From an uncultured Desulfobacter sp. (GTDB lineage: Bacteria > Desulfobacterota > Desulfobacteria > Desulfobacterales > Desulfobacteraceae): DNA of 64,000 nucleotides. Each line of letters begins with the position of its first letter. Position 1 is the stretch's first letter. The position numbers and the translations under genes are program-made. Shown one piece after another: positions 43,792-52,134 of this stretch. The notes under the pieces are model-generated. The model saw only the letters and a program-made list of their open reading frames with translations, did no database searches and was not told the origin of the DNA. The DNA lies in assembly GCF_963664415.1 (NCBI RefSeq), contig NZ_OY761440.1:310001-374000 (forward strand), written 5' to 3'.

Positions 43792-45195
43792 TTAGAGGGA
43801 TTTTTCTTTTATAAGCCAGTCAATAATGGCTTCGGGATCGGGCTGGGCGGTTGAGGCAGGCGCGGGATCAGAATCCCGACGGGCGGATATCGGCGGAACA
43901 GCAGGTGGCGGTGTAGGCGTTTCATACGCCGGTGCACTATGTTCCGTTAGCTGGGGGGATGTGTCCGGGCCCCGGGGTATTGAATCAGATTCGTGCATCA
44001 TGAAACCCTCGTTGACAAGCGCATCCATTTCGGCAGACCTGACGGATTCGGCAGCGATTTTTTCAAAAGGTGCCGGCGGTGCTTGGGGAGATGCCTGAAA
44101 TGTTTCCTGCCGGGGAACGCTTTCGGAGCCCCCCCCCTGCCCCCCGCTATCCACAGGCTTTGGAACAACCACGGCCTTGACAATTACCGGACTCGTTGGC
44201 TCTGCTGGTGTATTAATTGAAAGATTGGGTATTGTATCCGGATCGGAAAAATTCCGAGAATAAAACGTGCAGGCGATAGCCACCAGAAGAACGGCTGCAG
44301 CAAGGGCATACAGCGTCTTTGCCCGCCACCTGGATCCTAGTAGAGCGGCCGACGGTGTTTTGAAACCCGGCACCGGCTCAGAGCCCCCCAACGGCACCTG
44401 GGGAACTTCCAGGACACCCACGGCCTCCTGGAAGATTTGGGCATCAACGGTTTGCATTTCCTTTGAGTAGGCAGCGATCATAGCCTGGTCGCAGGCGATG
44501 TTGATGCGCCGGGGAATGCCCTTGGTATACCCATGTACTTCCCGGACAGCACCGGGGACAAAAATTTTATGTACTGCACCGGCCAGTTCGAGACGCCGGT
44601 TAATATAATCCCGGGTCTGCTTTTCTTCTAAAGGAGAGAGCATGGCATGGATATCCACCTTTGTTTCCCATGAAAGGCCTAATTGTTTTTCCATGACTTG
44701 GTGCAGTTCCAGTTGGCCGGCAAGGAGTATGGTGAGGGTATCGACCGGCGCAAATTCCGTCCAGGAGGGAAGCTGTGCCAGAAATTGTTCCGGGATCAGG
44801 TGCGCCTCATCAATGATAATCAGGCATTTTTTTTGGACCCGGCGCCGACGGTTTAAAAAAGCCCACAAAACCGGATCAAAATTTTCGCCGTCTTTGTAAA
44901 GGTCATCAAATCCCAAACCCTGGGCAATGGCAAGGTACAAATAATTCAGTTCAATGCTTGGATCACTGATATGGGCCACTGCCGTTGTTTGGGGCAAATA
45001 ATGACGCAGCTCATAAATCAATGTCGTCTTACCGGTGCCAATGTCGCCGGTTAGGACCAGCAGCTGTTCAGAACCGTCAATACCCTGTTTAAGAAGGTCT
45101 AAAGCCCGGGCATGGGTTTCGCCCAGCCACAAAAAACTGTTATCTGAACTGAGCTGAAACGGTTTCTTTTTCAGGTGAAAATGGCTGCAGTACAT
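43792..45195 (-). CDS. ExeA/GspA-like AAA ATPase with membrane helix and Pro-rich tail
   Basis: A 467-residue protein. The AAA part (about 1-270) has Walker A GDIGTGKTT (50-58), Walker B LIIIDEAH (125-132) and the ExeA-type opening MYCSHFHLKKKPFQLSSD. A single membrane helix (about 293-312, LYALAAAVLLVAIACTFY) follows, then a long Pro/Ala/Ser-rich, probably periplasmic region without the peptidoglycan-binding domain of true ExeA. Homologues energise insertion of type II secretion secretins through the cell wall or accompany exopolysaccharide export. No secretion gene lies nearby, so its partner is unknown. It is followed by repeat-rich decayed DNA. Confidence 0.85.
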   Translation of the reverse strand: MYCSHFHLKKKPFQLSSDNSFLWLGETHARALDLLKQGIDGSEQLLVLTGDIGTGKTTLIYELRHYLPQTTAVAHISDPSIELNYLYLAIAQGLGFDDLYKDGENFDPVLWAFLNRRRRVQKKCLIIIDEAHLIPEQFLAQLPSWTEFAPVDTLTILLAGQLELHQVMEKQLGLSWETKVDIHAMLSPLEEKQTRDYINRRLELAGAVHKIFVPGAVREVHGYTKGIPRRINIACDQAMIAAYSKEMQTVDAQIFQEAVGVLEVPQVPLGGSEPVPGFKTPSAALLGSRWRAKTLYALAAAVLLVAIACTFYSRNFSDPDTIPNLSINTPAEPTSPVIVKAVVVPKPVDSGGQGGGSESVPRQETFQASPQAPPAPFEKIAAESVRSAEMDALVNEGFMMHESDSIPRGPDTSPQLTEHSAPAYETPTPPPAVPPISARRDSDPAPASTAQPDPEAIIDWLIKEKSL

Positions 45196-45236
45196 GAGAT
45201 GCCTCCACTTTGCCGACCCATCCCTCTAGGCCAGAG

Positions 45237-46214
45237 TCATAAAATTTCTTTGATCGCGTCCAACAACGGATTTTTTTCCATGGGCGGAGACGGCTCTCCC
45301 ACATTTCCACCGCTGCGATATTTTTTAACGCAGTCATACTGCTCCCACCCCTTGAGGGGGTAGTCCAGGTCTACACTTTTCCATTTTGGATGACCGTTCT
45401 GCTGGAGCCAGTCCAAATTTTCGTAGACTATATTGGCAAATTCTCCTACATACTCGCAGTTGTATTGCCTAAAATCAAAAGAAACCAGCACCGCCTTGAC
45501 CGCAACGGTGGATACGGCCTGGATTTGCCATGGATAGGTACCGGCCGGAATCTGGACGGTGGGATAGAATTCGGTAATCTGTTTATTCTCAATGGGTACG
45601 ATGTGCAAGCCGTCCCCGGCTGAGACATGCTCTAAAAAAAGGGACACGGGAAATCCGGCCACGTAGAACATGGCATCGATAATGTCGGCCTTAAGCATCG
45701 CCAGAGCTTCATTTGTACCCACAGCCAGGGTTTGGACAGGCTTGATACCCGAGACCTCAAAAAGAAGTTTTGCGGTCAAATAGGTGCCCGAGCCTTCCTT
45801 GCCCAGGGCCACCCTCATGTTATTCAGGTCATCAAACGACGCAACGGAAGTTTTACCCAGCAGATGGATCTCTTCGTTATATAAGGGAAAGACCATTTTG
45901 GTTTTTTTTGCGATCTGCTTTAGGACTTTATTGGATTTCACCTTAAGCACAAATGCCAGAACATCGGACTGAACGATACCCATCTGGGTCTTGGGACGCT
46001 TGTACACGGCATACACGTTTTCCACGGACCCCCGGGAGTTGTATACATGGATATTATATCCGAATTTTTTGCCCAATTCCCTCAAATTCAGACCGAATTG
46101 AAAATAAGTACCTTTGGCACTGCCGGTGATTATCCCTAAGTCTGCTGCCGATGCCGTACCGCACATAGTTGTCCAGATCAGGATGCTCAATACCAGAATG
46201 AATTTGCGAATCAT
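45237..46214 (-). CDS. TAXI-family TRAP transporter solute-binding protein
   Basis: A periplasmic binding protein of 325 residues. The signal peptide FILVLSILIWTTMCGTASA precedes the TAXI start DLGIITGSAKGTYFQFGLNL; RGSVENVYAVYKRPKTQMGIVQSDV and KEGSGTYLTAKLLFEVSGI are family blocks. ATG 46214 has GGGAGG 4 bases upstream. The fused TRAP permease (DctQM-type) that should work with it is absent from the window, so it is either orphaned or uses a permease encoded elsewhere. TAXI proteins typically bind glutamate/glutamine-like or other carboxylate ligands. Confidence 0.87.
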   Translation of the reverse strand: MIRKFILVLSILIWTTMCGTASAADLGIITGSAKGTYFQFGLNLRELGKKFGYNIHVYNSRGSVENVYAVYKRPKTQMGIVQSDVLAFVLKVKSNKVLKQIAKKTKMVFPLYNEEIHLLGKTSVASFDDLNNMRVALGKEGSGTYLTAKLLFEVSGIKPVQTLAVGTNEALAMLKADIIDAMFYVAGFPVSLFLEHVSAGDGLHIVPIENKQITEFYPTVQIPAGTYPWQIQAVSTVAVKAVLVSFDFRQYNCEYVGEFANIVYENLDWLQQNGHPKWKSVDLDYPLKGWEQYDCVKKYRSGGNVGEPSPPMEKNPLLDAIKEIL

Positions 46215-46294
46215 AATGCCTCCCATAAATATTCCCGGCATCGGGCCAGGTAGAAAGTCCGTCAGATCATGTCCCTTCTACGGCCGATATAACG

Positions 46295-46570
46295 ACCATG
46301 AGCCAATTTCTTTGTTGACCGCACTTGGCCCACAACAAAGGGGAAAAAGTGACAATCCGATTTTACCGTTGACCTTTTATAAACCAGCCATGGGCTGACC
46401 AAGGCTATTGATACCCGGATTCATCCCATAACAAAGCATGAAAGCAACTAAACAGCTTATTGGAGCTTTAATATAACAGCCATGGGCTGACCTGACATAT
46501 GATCTGACAGGCCCAGCCCACAACAACGCTTGAAAGATCTGAGTGACTTACCCAGTCTTTCATATAAAAA
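46295..46570 (+). repeat. Tandem array of the two-hairpin repeat module (copies D, C, B)
   Basis: Three modules head to tail: D (46295-46385; ACCATGAGCCAA paired with TTGGCCCA, end CTTTTATAAA), C (46387-46476; GCCATGGGCTG, CCCATAACAAAGCATGAAAGC, GCTTTAATATAA) and B (46479-46570; GCCATGGGCTG paired with CAGCCCA, TGAAAGA/TCTTTCA, end CATATAA). Compared with copy A at 50955, the first stem of B has changed GGGCCG/CGGCCC into GGGCTG/CAGCCC, a compensating pair. It lies upstream of the TAXI gene. Confidence 0.75.
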
Positions 46571-46753
46571 ACAGTCTTGGATACTTTTTCTTTTTGATAA
46601 TGATCTATCAAATTCAGGCACAAAGTCAAGGCGCAATACGGCGTTGAAAATGAATAATTGAAGAATCTGATACAATTGATGGGAATTTGTGAAAAAGATG
46701 TACTAATTTTACTAAAAATCTACCTGTTTATCAACATGATTCGCTGAAATATA

Positions 46754-46786
46754 GAAAACATATTCAACGATGTTAAATATGTTTTC
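46754..46786. repeat. 11-bp perfect inverted repeat
   Basis: GAAAACATATT (46754-46764) and AATATGTTTTC (46776-46786) with an 11-base loop, shortly downstream of the minus-strand remnant that ends at 46813. There is no T-tract, so it may be a weak terminator or an RNA-stabilising hairpin. Bases 46571-46753 hold nothing else I recognise. Confidence 0.45.
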
Positions 46787-46812
46787 CAAGTTGCCGGGAT
46801 ATTACTTAATTC

Positions 46813-47322
46813 CTAATTGACGATGACGGGCACGGATACGCCAAAATACCCGGCCAGGGTTTCAACATCCCCTTCAGCGATTTCGTCTGTAAGATCAACA
46901 CCATCCACGTCTGCATCACTATCAGTATCGCCCGGCACCGGGATATTGGCAATACCGGTAAGGGAGGTCCGACCGTTTTCATCATCCTCCAGGGCAAGAA
47001 CGCCCAGATTCGGTTCAATATAAAGGGTAAAAGTAGATTCAACAGAAAATGGAAGAGAATCGTGAGTATAAAATTGTTCGGGGGTCATTTTCAAAACTTT
47101 AAACGTGCCAAAGGGCATTACCAGATTTTCAATGCCCTCTATTCCTATTGAAGAAGAGTATGCTGCATTAGTCAATGTATCCCCACCGTAGTAAATTTTA
47201 CCTGTTCCCACTGATTCCAGAGGATCGTCATCCGCGTCCATGGTGGGCAAAGAAACAAGTTTTAAATGGGGTGCATCCGATAAAAAAGCCCTTTTTCTGT
47301 TAGGACGGGAGCCGATTGTTTG
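46813..47322 (-). pseudogene. 3' remnant of a secreted protein with dockerin-like calcium loop
   Basis: The frame is open directly from the GntR-gene stop (same phase) to TAA 46813 and has no convincing start; ATG 47241 has no ribosome-binding site. Sequence from about LKLVSLPTMDADDD reads like a secreted or lipoprotein beta domain (GTGKIYYGGDTLTNAAYSSS, FTLYIEPNLGVLALEDDENG) and ends with a calcium-loop motif DTDSDADVDGVDL plus AGYFG, as in dockerin or thrombospondin type 3 repeats. No domain family is assigned with certainty. It is most likely the surviving end of a longer gene. Confidence 0.5.
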
Positions 47323-48042
47323 TCAAAAAGAATTAAAAGTAATGTAATATGCGCACCGTTCTTCGGCAAAATTCAGGTGCTCGCTCATGGCCTTGCGGGC
47401 TGCGTCGGCATCACTATCACGAATGGCCTTGACAATGCGTCTGTGGTGAGTAAATAAAAGCCGGGTATCGTCGCCCAGGGAGTAAACATTACGCCAGACG
47501 CCACGCTGGAAATCCTTCATGGCATCAAAAAGCCCCTGCATGAGATGGAGCCAGATAACGTTGTGGGTAGCCCGGGCAATCTGGAGATGCAGCTTGGCAT
47601 CCAAATCCTCCAGCGGTTTTTTGTTTTTGAGCTGAACGTCCATCCGGCTGAGGATCTCTTCCATCCGGATGATATCTTCGGGTGTGGCGCGCTCCGCCGC
47701 ATAATAGGCTGTTAAGGCCTCCATGCCTTTGCGAACCTCGATCACCTCCAGCGCGCACGACCTCTGGGTGCGGATAAGCTCACCCAAGGCGTTGTCCTGA
47801 TCCGCATCAATTAAGGATTGCACCACTGTCCCGCCCCCTTGGTACGACATGACCAGACCGGAAGAAGCCAGCATGTTCAGGGCCTCACGCACGGACGGCC
47901 TTGACACACCAAACATCTGCGTCAATTTCCGTTCCGGAGGCAGTTTTTCTCCGGGTGAAAACTCACCACGTAATATTGACTCACGAATCTGCTCTGCAAT
48001 CTGGGTTGAAATTTTTTTGGGTTTAATCGGTTTAAAGGTCAT
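47323..48042 (-). CDS. GntR-family (FadR subfamily) transcription regulator
   Basis: A DNA-binding repressor-type regulator of 239 residues. Winged helix at about 8-75 (ISTQIAEQIRESILRGEFSPG, FGVSRPSVREALNML), then an FCD effector domain (about 90-225) with Asp and three His metal/ligand positions (DLDAKLHLQIA, HHRRIV, EHLNFAE). It is divergent from the lutC-lutAB operon, and AATTGGT-type operators sit at both its own start and the lut promoter. This resembles the lactate/pyruvate regulators LldR and PdhR, so control of lactate oxidation with autoregulation is likely (inference). The ATG lacks a strong ribosome-binding site. Confidence 0.9.
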   Translation of the reverse strand: MTFKPIKPKKISTQIAEQIRESILRGEFSPGEKLPPERKLTQMFGVSRPSVREALNMLASSGLVMSYQGGGTVVQSLIDADQDNALGELIRTQRSCALEVIEVRKGMEALTAYYAAERATPEDIIRMEEILSRMDVQLKNKKPLEDLDAKLHLQIARATHNVIWLHLMQGLFDAMKDFQRGVWRNVYSLGDDTRLLFTHHRRIVKAIRDSDADAARKAMSEHLNFAEERCAYYITFNSF

Positions 48043-48072
48043 TTATTGTGTATCTTGCATCATAGGTTTGTA

Positions 48073-48089
48073 AATTTGTCTTACCATTT
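48073..48089 (-). promoter_or_regulatory. Candidate GntR operator in front of the regulator gene
   Basis: AATTTGTCTTACCATTT on the plus strand, matching the reverse complement of the two lut operators at 15 of 17 positions. It lies 31 bases upstream of the regulator ATG, a good position for autoregulation. Confidence 0.6.
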
Positions 48090-48177
48090 AAACCATAGAT
48101 AATGATTTTCAGCAACTTTCTAATCACGCGAAACCGGATATATTTTCAATTGAAATCCCGACAACCAGCATATTAAA

Positions 48178-48194
48178 AATTGGTATGACAAATT
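48178..48194 (+). promoter_or_regulatory. Candidate GntR operator upstream of the lut -35 box
   Basis: AATTGGTATGACAAATT, an imperfect dyad of the TTGGTnnnACCAA kind bound by LldR/PdhR-type regulators. It ends 2 bases before the -35 box. Its only difference from the second operator, 55 bases downstream, is one central base. Confidence 0.68.
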
Positions 48195-48196
48195 AA

Positions 48197-48223
48197 TTGA
48201 CAATAAATCTAAGGTATTATAGT
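48197..48223 (+). promoter_or_regulatory. Promoter of the lutC-lutAB operon
   Basis: TTGACA (48197-48202) and TATAGT (48218-48223) with a 15-base spacer, slightly short. The promoter is bracketed by two nearly identical operators, so bound regulator would block it from both sides. Confidence 0.62.
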
Positions 48224-48232
48224 GTATTTAAA

Positions 48233-48249
48233 AATTGGTAAGACAAATT
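48233..48249 (+). promoter_or_regulatory. Candidate GntR operator downstream of the lut -10 box
   Basis: AATTGGTAAGACAAATT, identical to the upstream site except for the central base, at the expected transcription start region and 20 bases before the lutC start codon. The centre-to-centre distance of 55 bases is about five helical turns, so two bound dimers could face the same side. Confidence 0.68.
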
Positions 48250-48269
48250 ATAATTTAGAAGGAGTGACC

Positions 48270-48818
48270 ATGTACGATGAATTCAAGTCCAAAGCGGAAA
48301 GTGTAAGCGCTGAAGTGTTTCGCTTTTCCACCCGGGGGATTGCCTTGGATTTTATTACGGATGTAATGAACCAGGAACAGATCTGCGACAGACCTGGGTA
48401 TTATGCGGCTGTGGCGGCGTGTCCGTTTTTTGAAAACACAGATAAAGACCTATTGCATCAAATCCATGGTTTCTCATTTGACATCAGCCGTGACCGGGCC
48501 GCCAACGCCCGCATCGGTATCAGCCAGGTTGATTGGGCCCTGGCGGATACAGGCACACTGGTTCAGGATGCCACATCCATTGATAAACGGCTGGTCTCTA
48601 CCCTGCCTGAAATTCATATCGCATTGCTCCCCTCAAACGGCCTACTTCCGGATATGGCTGCTTTACTTGAAATCTTAAGCCCGCAACAGATGAATTATAT
48701 TGCCATGATTACCGGACCCAGCCGGACCGCTGACATCGAACGGGTCCTGACCATTGGCGTCCATGGCCCCAAACGGCTGATTATTGTTGTAATAGACGAT
48801 CTGGGAGGGTGTAACTGA
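48270..48818 (+). CDS. lutC: Lactate-utilisation protein LutC (LUD domain)
   Basis: A 182-residue LUD-domain subunit of the Fe-S lactate dehydrogenase LutABC/LldEFG. Conserved blocks: RIGISQVDWALADTGTLVQ, RLVSTLPEIHIALLP and MNYIAMITGPSRTADIERVLTIGVHGPKRL. ATG 48270 follows AAGGAG at 6 bases. The stop overlaps the start of the next gene (TGATG). It is expressed from the operator-flanked promoter. Confidence 0.93.
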   Translation: MYDEFKSKAESVSAEVFRFSTRGIALDFITDVMNQEQICDRPGYYAAVAACPFFENTDKDLLHQIHGFSFDISRDRAANARIGISQVDWALADTGTLVQDATSIDKRLVSTLPEIHIALLPSNGLLPDMAALLEILSPQQMNYIAMITGPSRTADIERVLTIGVHGPKRLIIVVIDDLGGCN

Positions 48819-50952
48819 TGGAACAAAAATTTAAAAAATCCATAGACCGGGCCATCAACGACGCCAACCTGACCGGCGCACTTGCTAATTTTTCGGAAAG
48901 CTATAAGGTCAACCGGGCCAAGGCCTATGAAGGCATTGATTTTGAAACCCTGCGCGGCACCATTGCCGAACGTAAAGCCTATGCTGCCAATCACCTGGAC
49001 GAACTGTGCGCCATGTTCAAGACAAATGCCGAAAAAGCGGGGGCCAAGGTGTTCCTGACCAAAAACCCGGCTGATGTGCGCGACTATATTCTCAAGGTTG
49101 CCAAGGAAAATGACGTCAAAACCGTGGTCAAATCCAAATCCATGGCCACCGAAGAGATCCACCTGAACGCGCACCTGGAAAAGGCCGGAATATCTGTAGG
49201 CGAGACCGATATAGGCGAATGGATCATCCAGCTGGCCGGACAAAGGCCATCGCACATGGTCATGCCGGCCATCCATCTGACCCGCGAAGAGGTGGCGGAT
49301 ATCTTCAGCAAGGAAGTTGATGAGCGGCTCTCCACGGACATTCCCCGCCTGGTTGCCGTGGCCAGAGAGGAACTGCGCACCAAATTTCTCAAGGCCGACA
49401 TGGGCATCTCCGGTGCCAACATGGCCGTGGCCGAAACCGGTACGATTACCATCGTTACCAACGAAGGAAACGCCCGGCTGGTCACCTCGCTGCCTAAAAT
49501 CCATGTTGCCGTAATCGGTGTGGAAAAAATAGTGGAGAAGTTTGCCGACGTCGTTCCGATTCTGCGGGCCCTGCCGCGCAGTGCCACCGCCCAGCAGTTG
49601 ACCAGTTATGTGACCATGATCACCGGACAGACACCCAATGAAGACGGTTCCATGAAAGACCTTCATATTGTCCTGATGGACAACCGCCGGGCCGAGATGG
49701 CCGCCGACCCCAAATTCAAGCAGGCCATGCAGTGCATCCGCTGCGCCTCCTGCCTGAATGTCTGCCCGATTTTCCGTCTTGTGGGCGGCCTGTGTTCGGC
49801 AAGGTCTACACGGGCGGCATCGGAACCATCCTGACCGCCTGGTACGATCAGCTTCAAAACGCCGAAGACATCCAGGGACTGTGCATCCAGTGTGGGGCGT
49901 GCAAGGATGTCTGTCCGGGCAAAATCGACATCCCCGCATTGATCATGGAGATTCGCAGGCGGCTGGTTGAAAAGCAGGGCATTCCTATTGCGGCAAAATC
50001 CATCTACAAGGTGGTCAATAACCGCCGCTTGTTTCACAGCATGTTGCGCACCGCGTCACTGGCCGGCAAGCCGTTTGCCAAAGGCAAATTTATCCGCCAC
50101 CTTCCCCTTTTTCTTTCTGATCTCACCGATGACCGCAGCCTGCCTGCCATTGCGGCCAAACCGTTCCGTGATGTATTCAAAACTATCAAACAGCCTGAAT
50201 GCCGTGAAAAAGCCGTCTTTTATGCCGGATGCCTGATTGATTTTGCTTATCCTGAAATGGGAGAGGCTGTGGTCAAAATTTTGAACAAGGCAGGCATTGA
50301 AGTGCTTTTTCCGGAAAACCAAACCTGCTGTGGCGCGCCGGCCCGTTACAATGGTGCGTATGACGTTGCGGCTAAAAATGCCGAAGACAATATTGATGCA
50401 CTTTTGGAAAACAGCGATGCAAGGTATGTGATATCCGCATGTCCGACCTGCACGGTGGCTCTGGACAGAGAATTCATTGAAACCTTTGAATCTACCGGCA
50501 AACACGGCAAGATCGAGAAAGCCAAACAACTTGCCGGCAAAGTTATTGATTTTTCAACCCTGGTAAAAAAACTGGTTGATGAAGGCCGCCTGACCTTGAA
50601 AGAAGGCAAGGAGTTGGGCAAAATCACTTATCATGATTCCTGCCATCTCAAACGCACCTTGAAAGCGAATCAGCCCCCGCGTGACTTGCTGACCCAAAGC
50701 GGCTTTGAGTTGGAAGAAATGTTCGAGTGCGACACATGCTGCGGCATGGGCGGGTCCTACGCCTTAAAACTGCCCAAAATTTCCGCCTCGATTCTTGCCC
50801 GAAAGCTCACCAACATTAAAACCACCGGAGCCGACGTGGTGGCCATGGACTGCCCCGGATGTGTCATGCAGATCAGGGGGGGATTGGATCAGGATGGTGC
50901 CGGCATCAAAGTCCGGCATACTGCGGAGTTGATCGCCGGACAGCTCAAATAA
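48818..50952 (+). pseudogene. Fused LutB-LutA Fe-S lactate dehydrogenase subunit with a 1-base frameshift
   Basis: The gene encodes a fused LutB/LutA of about 710 residues, as in other sulfate reducers. First part: LUD domain (about 1-300) and a ferredoxin-like motif CIRCASCLNVCP. At 49790/49791 one base is missing: GGCGGCC-TGTGTTCGGC should read GGCGGCC-A-TGTG to give the expected GGHVFGKVYTGG. The second frame then continues correctly with CIQCGACKDVCPGKID and two CCG domains (NQTCCGAPA, DTCCGMGGSY). As written, the enzyme ends after 338 codons without the CCG domains. The rest is perfectly conserved, so this is either a very recent mutation or a sequence error. Confidence 0.85.
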
Positions 50953-50954
50953 CG

Positions 50955-51047
50955 GCCATGGGCCGACCTGGTCTATCTACACCAAGACTTCGGCCCACAA
51001 CAAAACTTGAGAGATCTGAGTAAATCACCCAGATCTTTCATATAAAA
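50955..51047 (+). repeat. Two-hairpin repeat module, copy A (best single copy)
   Basis: GCCATGGGCCGACC at the left; TGGGCCG pairs with CGGCCCA across 27 bases; ACAACAAAACT links to a second stem AGATCTG/CAGATCT, which extends outward to TGA/TCA, and the module ends CATATAAAA. It begins 2 bases after the lutAB stop codon, so its hairpins would end up in the 3' part of the lut mRNA. Confidence 0.75.
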
Positions 51048-51131
51048 CCAATATGTTATTCTTTCCCCCAAGATAATGGCAATTCTGAAACCACAAGATC
51101 AAAAAACGACCGGGTGACCTGTTCATTTATC

Positions 51132-51263
51132 TCATCCGGTCCAATACTCCAGCTTATAGTCAAAACTCATCTCGAGTTGAATAACACAGGTAACCGGACC
51201 CAGCATTCCGGCAAGAGCCCGGTCTGCTGATCTTGTTGGGAATTTTTTTGGTATCTGCTTCAT
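51132..51263 (-). CDS. Possible small protein (43 aa)
   Basis: An open frame starting MKQIPKKFPTRSADRALAG and ending FDYKLEYWTG, with AGAGAG 4-9 bases before the ATG. It has a basic start and a short hydrophobic stretch (MLGPVTCVIQL). I do not recognise it, and by length alone it could be chance; it is listed because the gap 51048-51331 otherwise has no gene. Confidence 0.22.
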   Translation of the reverse strand: MKQIPKKFPTRSADRALAGMLGPVTCVIQLEMSFDYKLEYWTG

Positions 51264-51298
51264 GTCACTCTCTTAAACCTATTGGCAGGCCTTGCGGG

Positions 51299-51328
51299 TT
51301 TTTATGGATCGACTGAGATCCATAAAAA
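51299..51328. repeat. 12-bp perfect palindromic hairpin
   Basis: TTTTTATGGATC (51299-51310) and GATCCATAAAAA (51317-51328) with a 6-base loop, directly after the stop of the minus-strand methyltransferase gene. The T and A runs lie on the outer sides in the order T-stem-A on both strands, so there is no U-tract after the stem and this is not an ordinary intrinsic terminator. Confidence 0.6.
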
Positions 51329-51331
51329 AAG

Positions 51332-51967
51332 TTATTTATGCCCCCGAAAGATGAATAAAGAAGTCTTCGATTCGGGTTTAACATCAATTTCTATCGTGTC
51401 TGTTTCAATAAATGTCTCTCTGAGTTTGTTCAGGATCATGCGGTCATGATGCGCTTTGAAAAACGACTTTGTAAGAAAATTACTTAATCTGCCTGTGAAA
51501 GTTTGTGTATCAATGAAAAGGTCAAATACTATAAAGTCGCCACCAGGCCTAAGAATTGAAAATGTCTGCTCTATTGCCTTCTCCCAGTCAGTGAATACGC
51601 TGAGGCCAAGTGTGCATATTGCAATGTCAATTTGGTCTTTACTTATATCTTCACCGGTGCAATTGGCGATATCCTGCTTGATAAAAGTTACATTTTTTAT
51701 ACCGGAAGAAGAAACCTTTTGTTCTGCATAACTAAGAAAATCAGGATTAATATCAATACCGACTATCCGGGCATTTTGATAGCGCTTGCCAAGAAGCATG
51801 CAGGTTGTTCCGGTACCGCAGCCAATATCAAGTATTACATTATTGTTTGCAACACATTGATCCAATACATGGAGTAGTTCCCGTTCACGATAGACTTCAA
51901 TCCAACCCGCCAGTTTCTTCATATACCAGTCGTAGAATCTGGGATAATTATAAATTTTCCATTTCAT
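51332..51967 (-). CDS. Class I SAM-dependent methyltransferase
   Basis: A 211-residue methyltransferase of the UbiE/type 11-12 kind. Motif I VILDIGCGTGTT is at about 44-55, the acidic residue that binds ribose is in IVGIDINPDF, and motif IV/post-I KDQIDIAICTLGLSVFTDW is at about 110-128; RPGGDFIVFDLF follows. The N-terminal YPRFYDWYMKKLAGW resembles small-molecule or phospholipid methyltransferases. The substrate is unknown and neighbours do not help. Confidence 0.85.
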   Translation of the reverse strand: MKWKIYNYPRFYDWYMKKLAGWIEVYRERELLHVLDQCVANNNVILDIGCGTGTTCMLLGKRYQNARIVGIDINPDFLSYAEQKVSSSGIKNVTFIKQDIANCTGEDISKDQIDIAICTLGLSVFTDWEKAIEQTFSILRPGGDFIVFDLFIDTQTFTGRLSNFLTKSFFKAHHDRMILNKLRETFIETDTIEIDVKPESKTSLFIFRGHK

Positions 51968-52134
51968 TTATTATCTCCTTTTTACAGACCCTTTGCAAAC
52001 ATACGAGACAACACTTCCAAACATCCCGGGTGAGTATAGACAAAAATTCTTATTGGGTTCTGCCCAATTTGCCTCGACTAAATCACAGCTACATTTTTCG
52101 GAGCACCGCAGAGATAAACGTCGGGTTGAAACTG

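Noticed and set aside
43381..46570. Tandem modules as a CRISPR array
   Set aside because: Units are about 90 bases, have no constant repeat with unrelated spacers of fixed size, and the stems vary by compensating changes; no cas genes are near.
48695..49939. 414-codon open frame on the minus strand opposite lutB
   Set aside because: It lies wholly antisense to the conserved lut coding sequence, has a His/Gly/Phe-rich low-information translation and no ribosome-binding site; it is a shadow of codon bias.
51299..51328. Intrinsic terminator of the methyltransferase gene
   Set aside because: The stem is perfect but the T-run precedes it and an A-run follows on either strand, so no U-tract would form after the hairpin.
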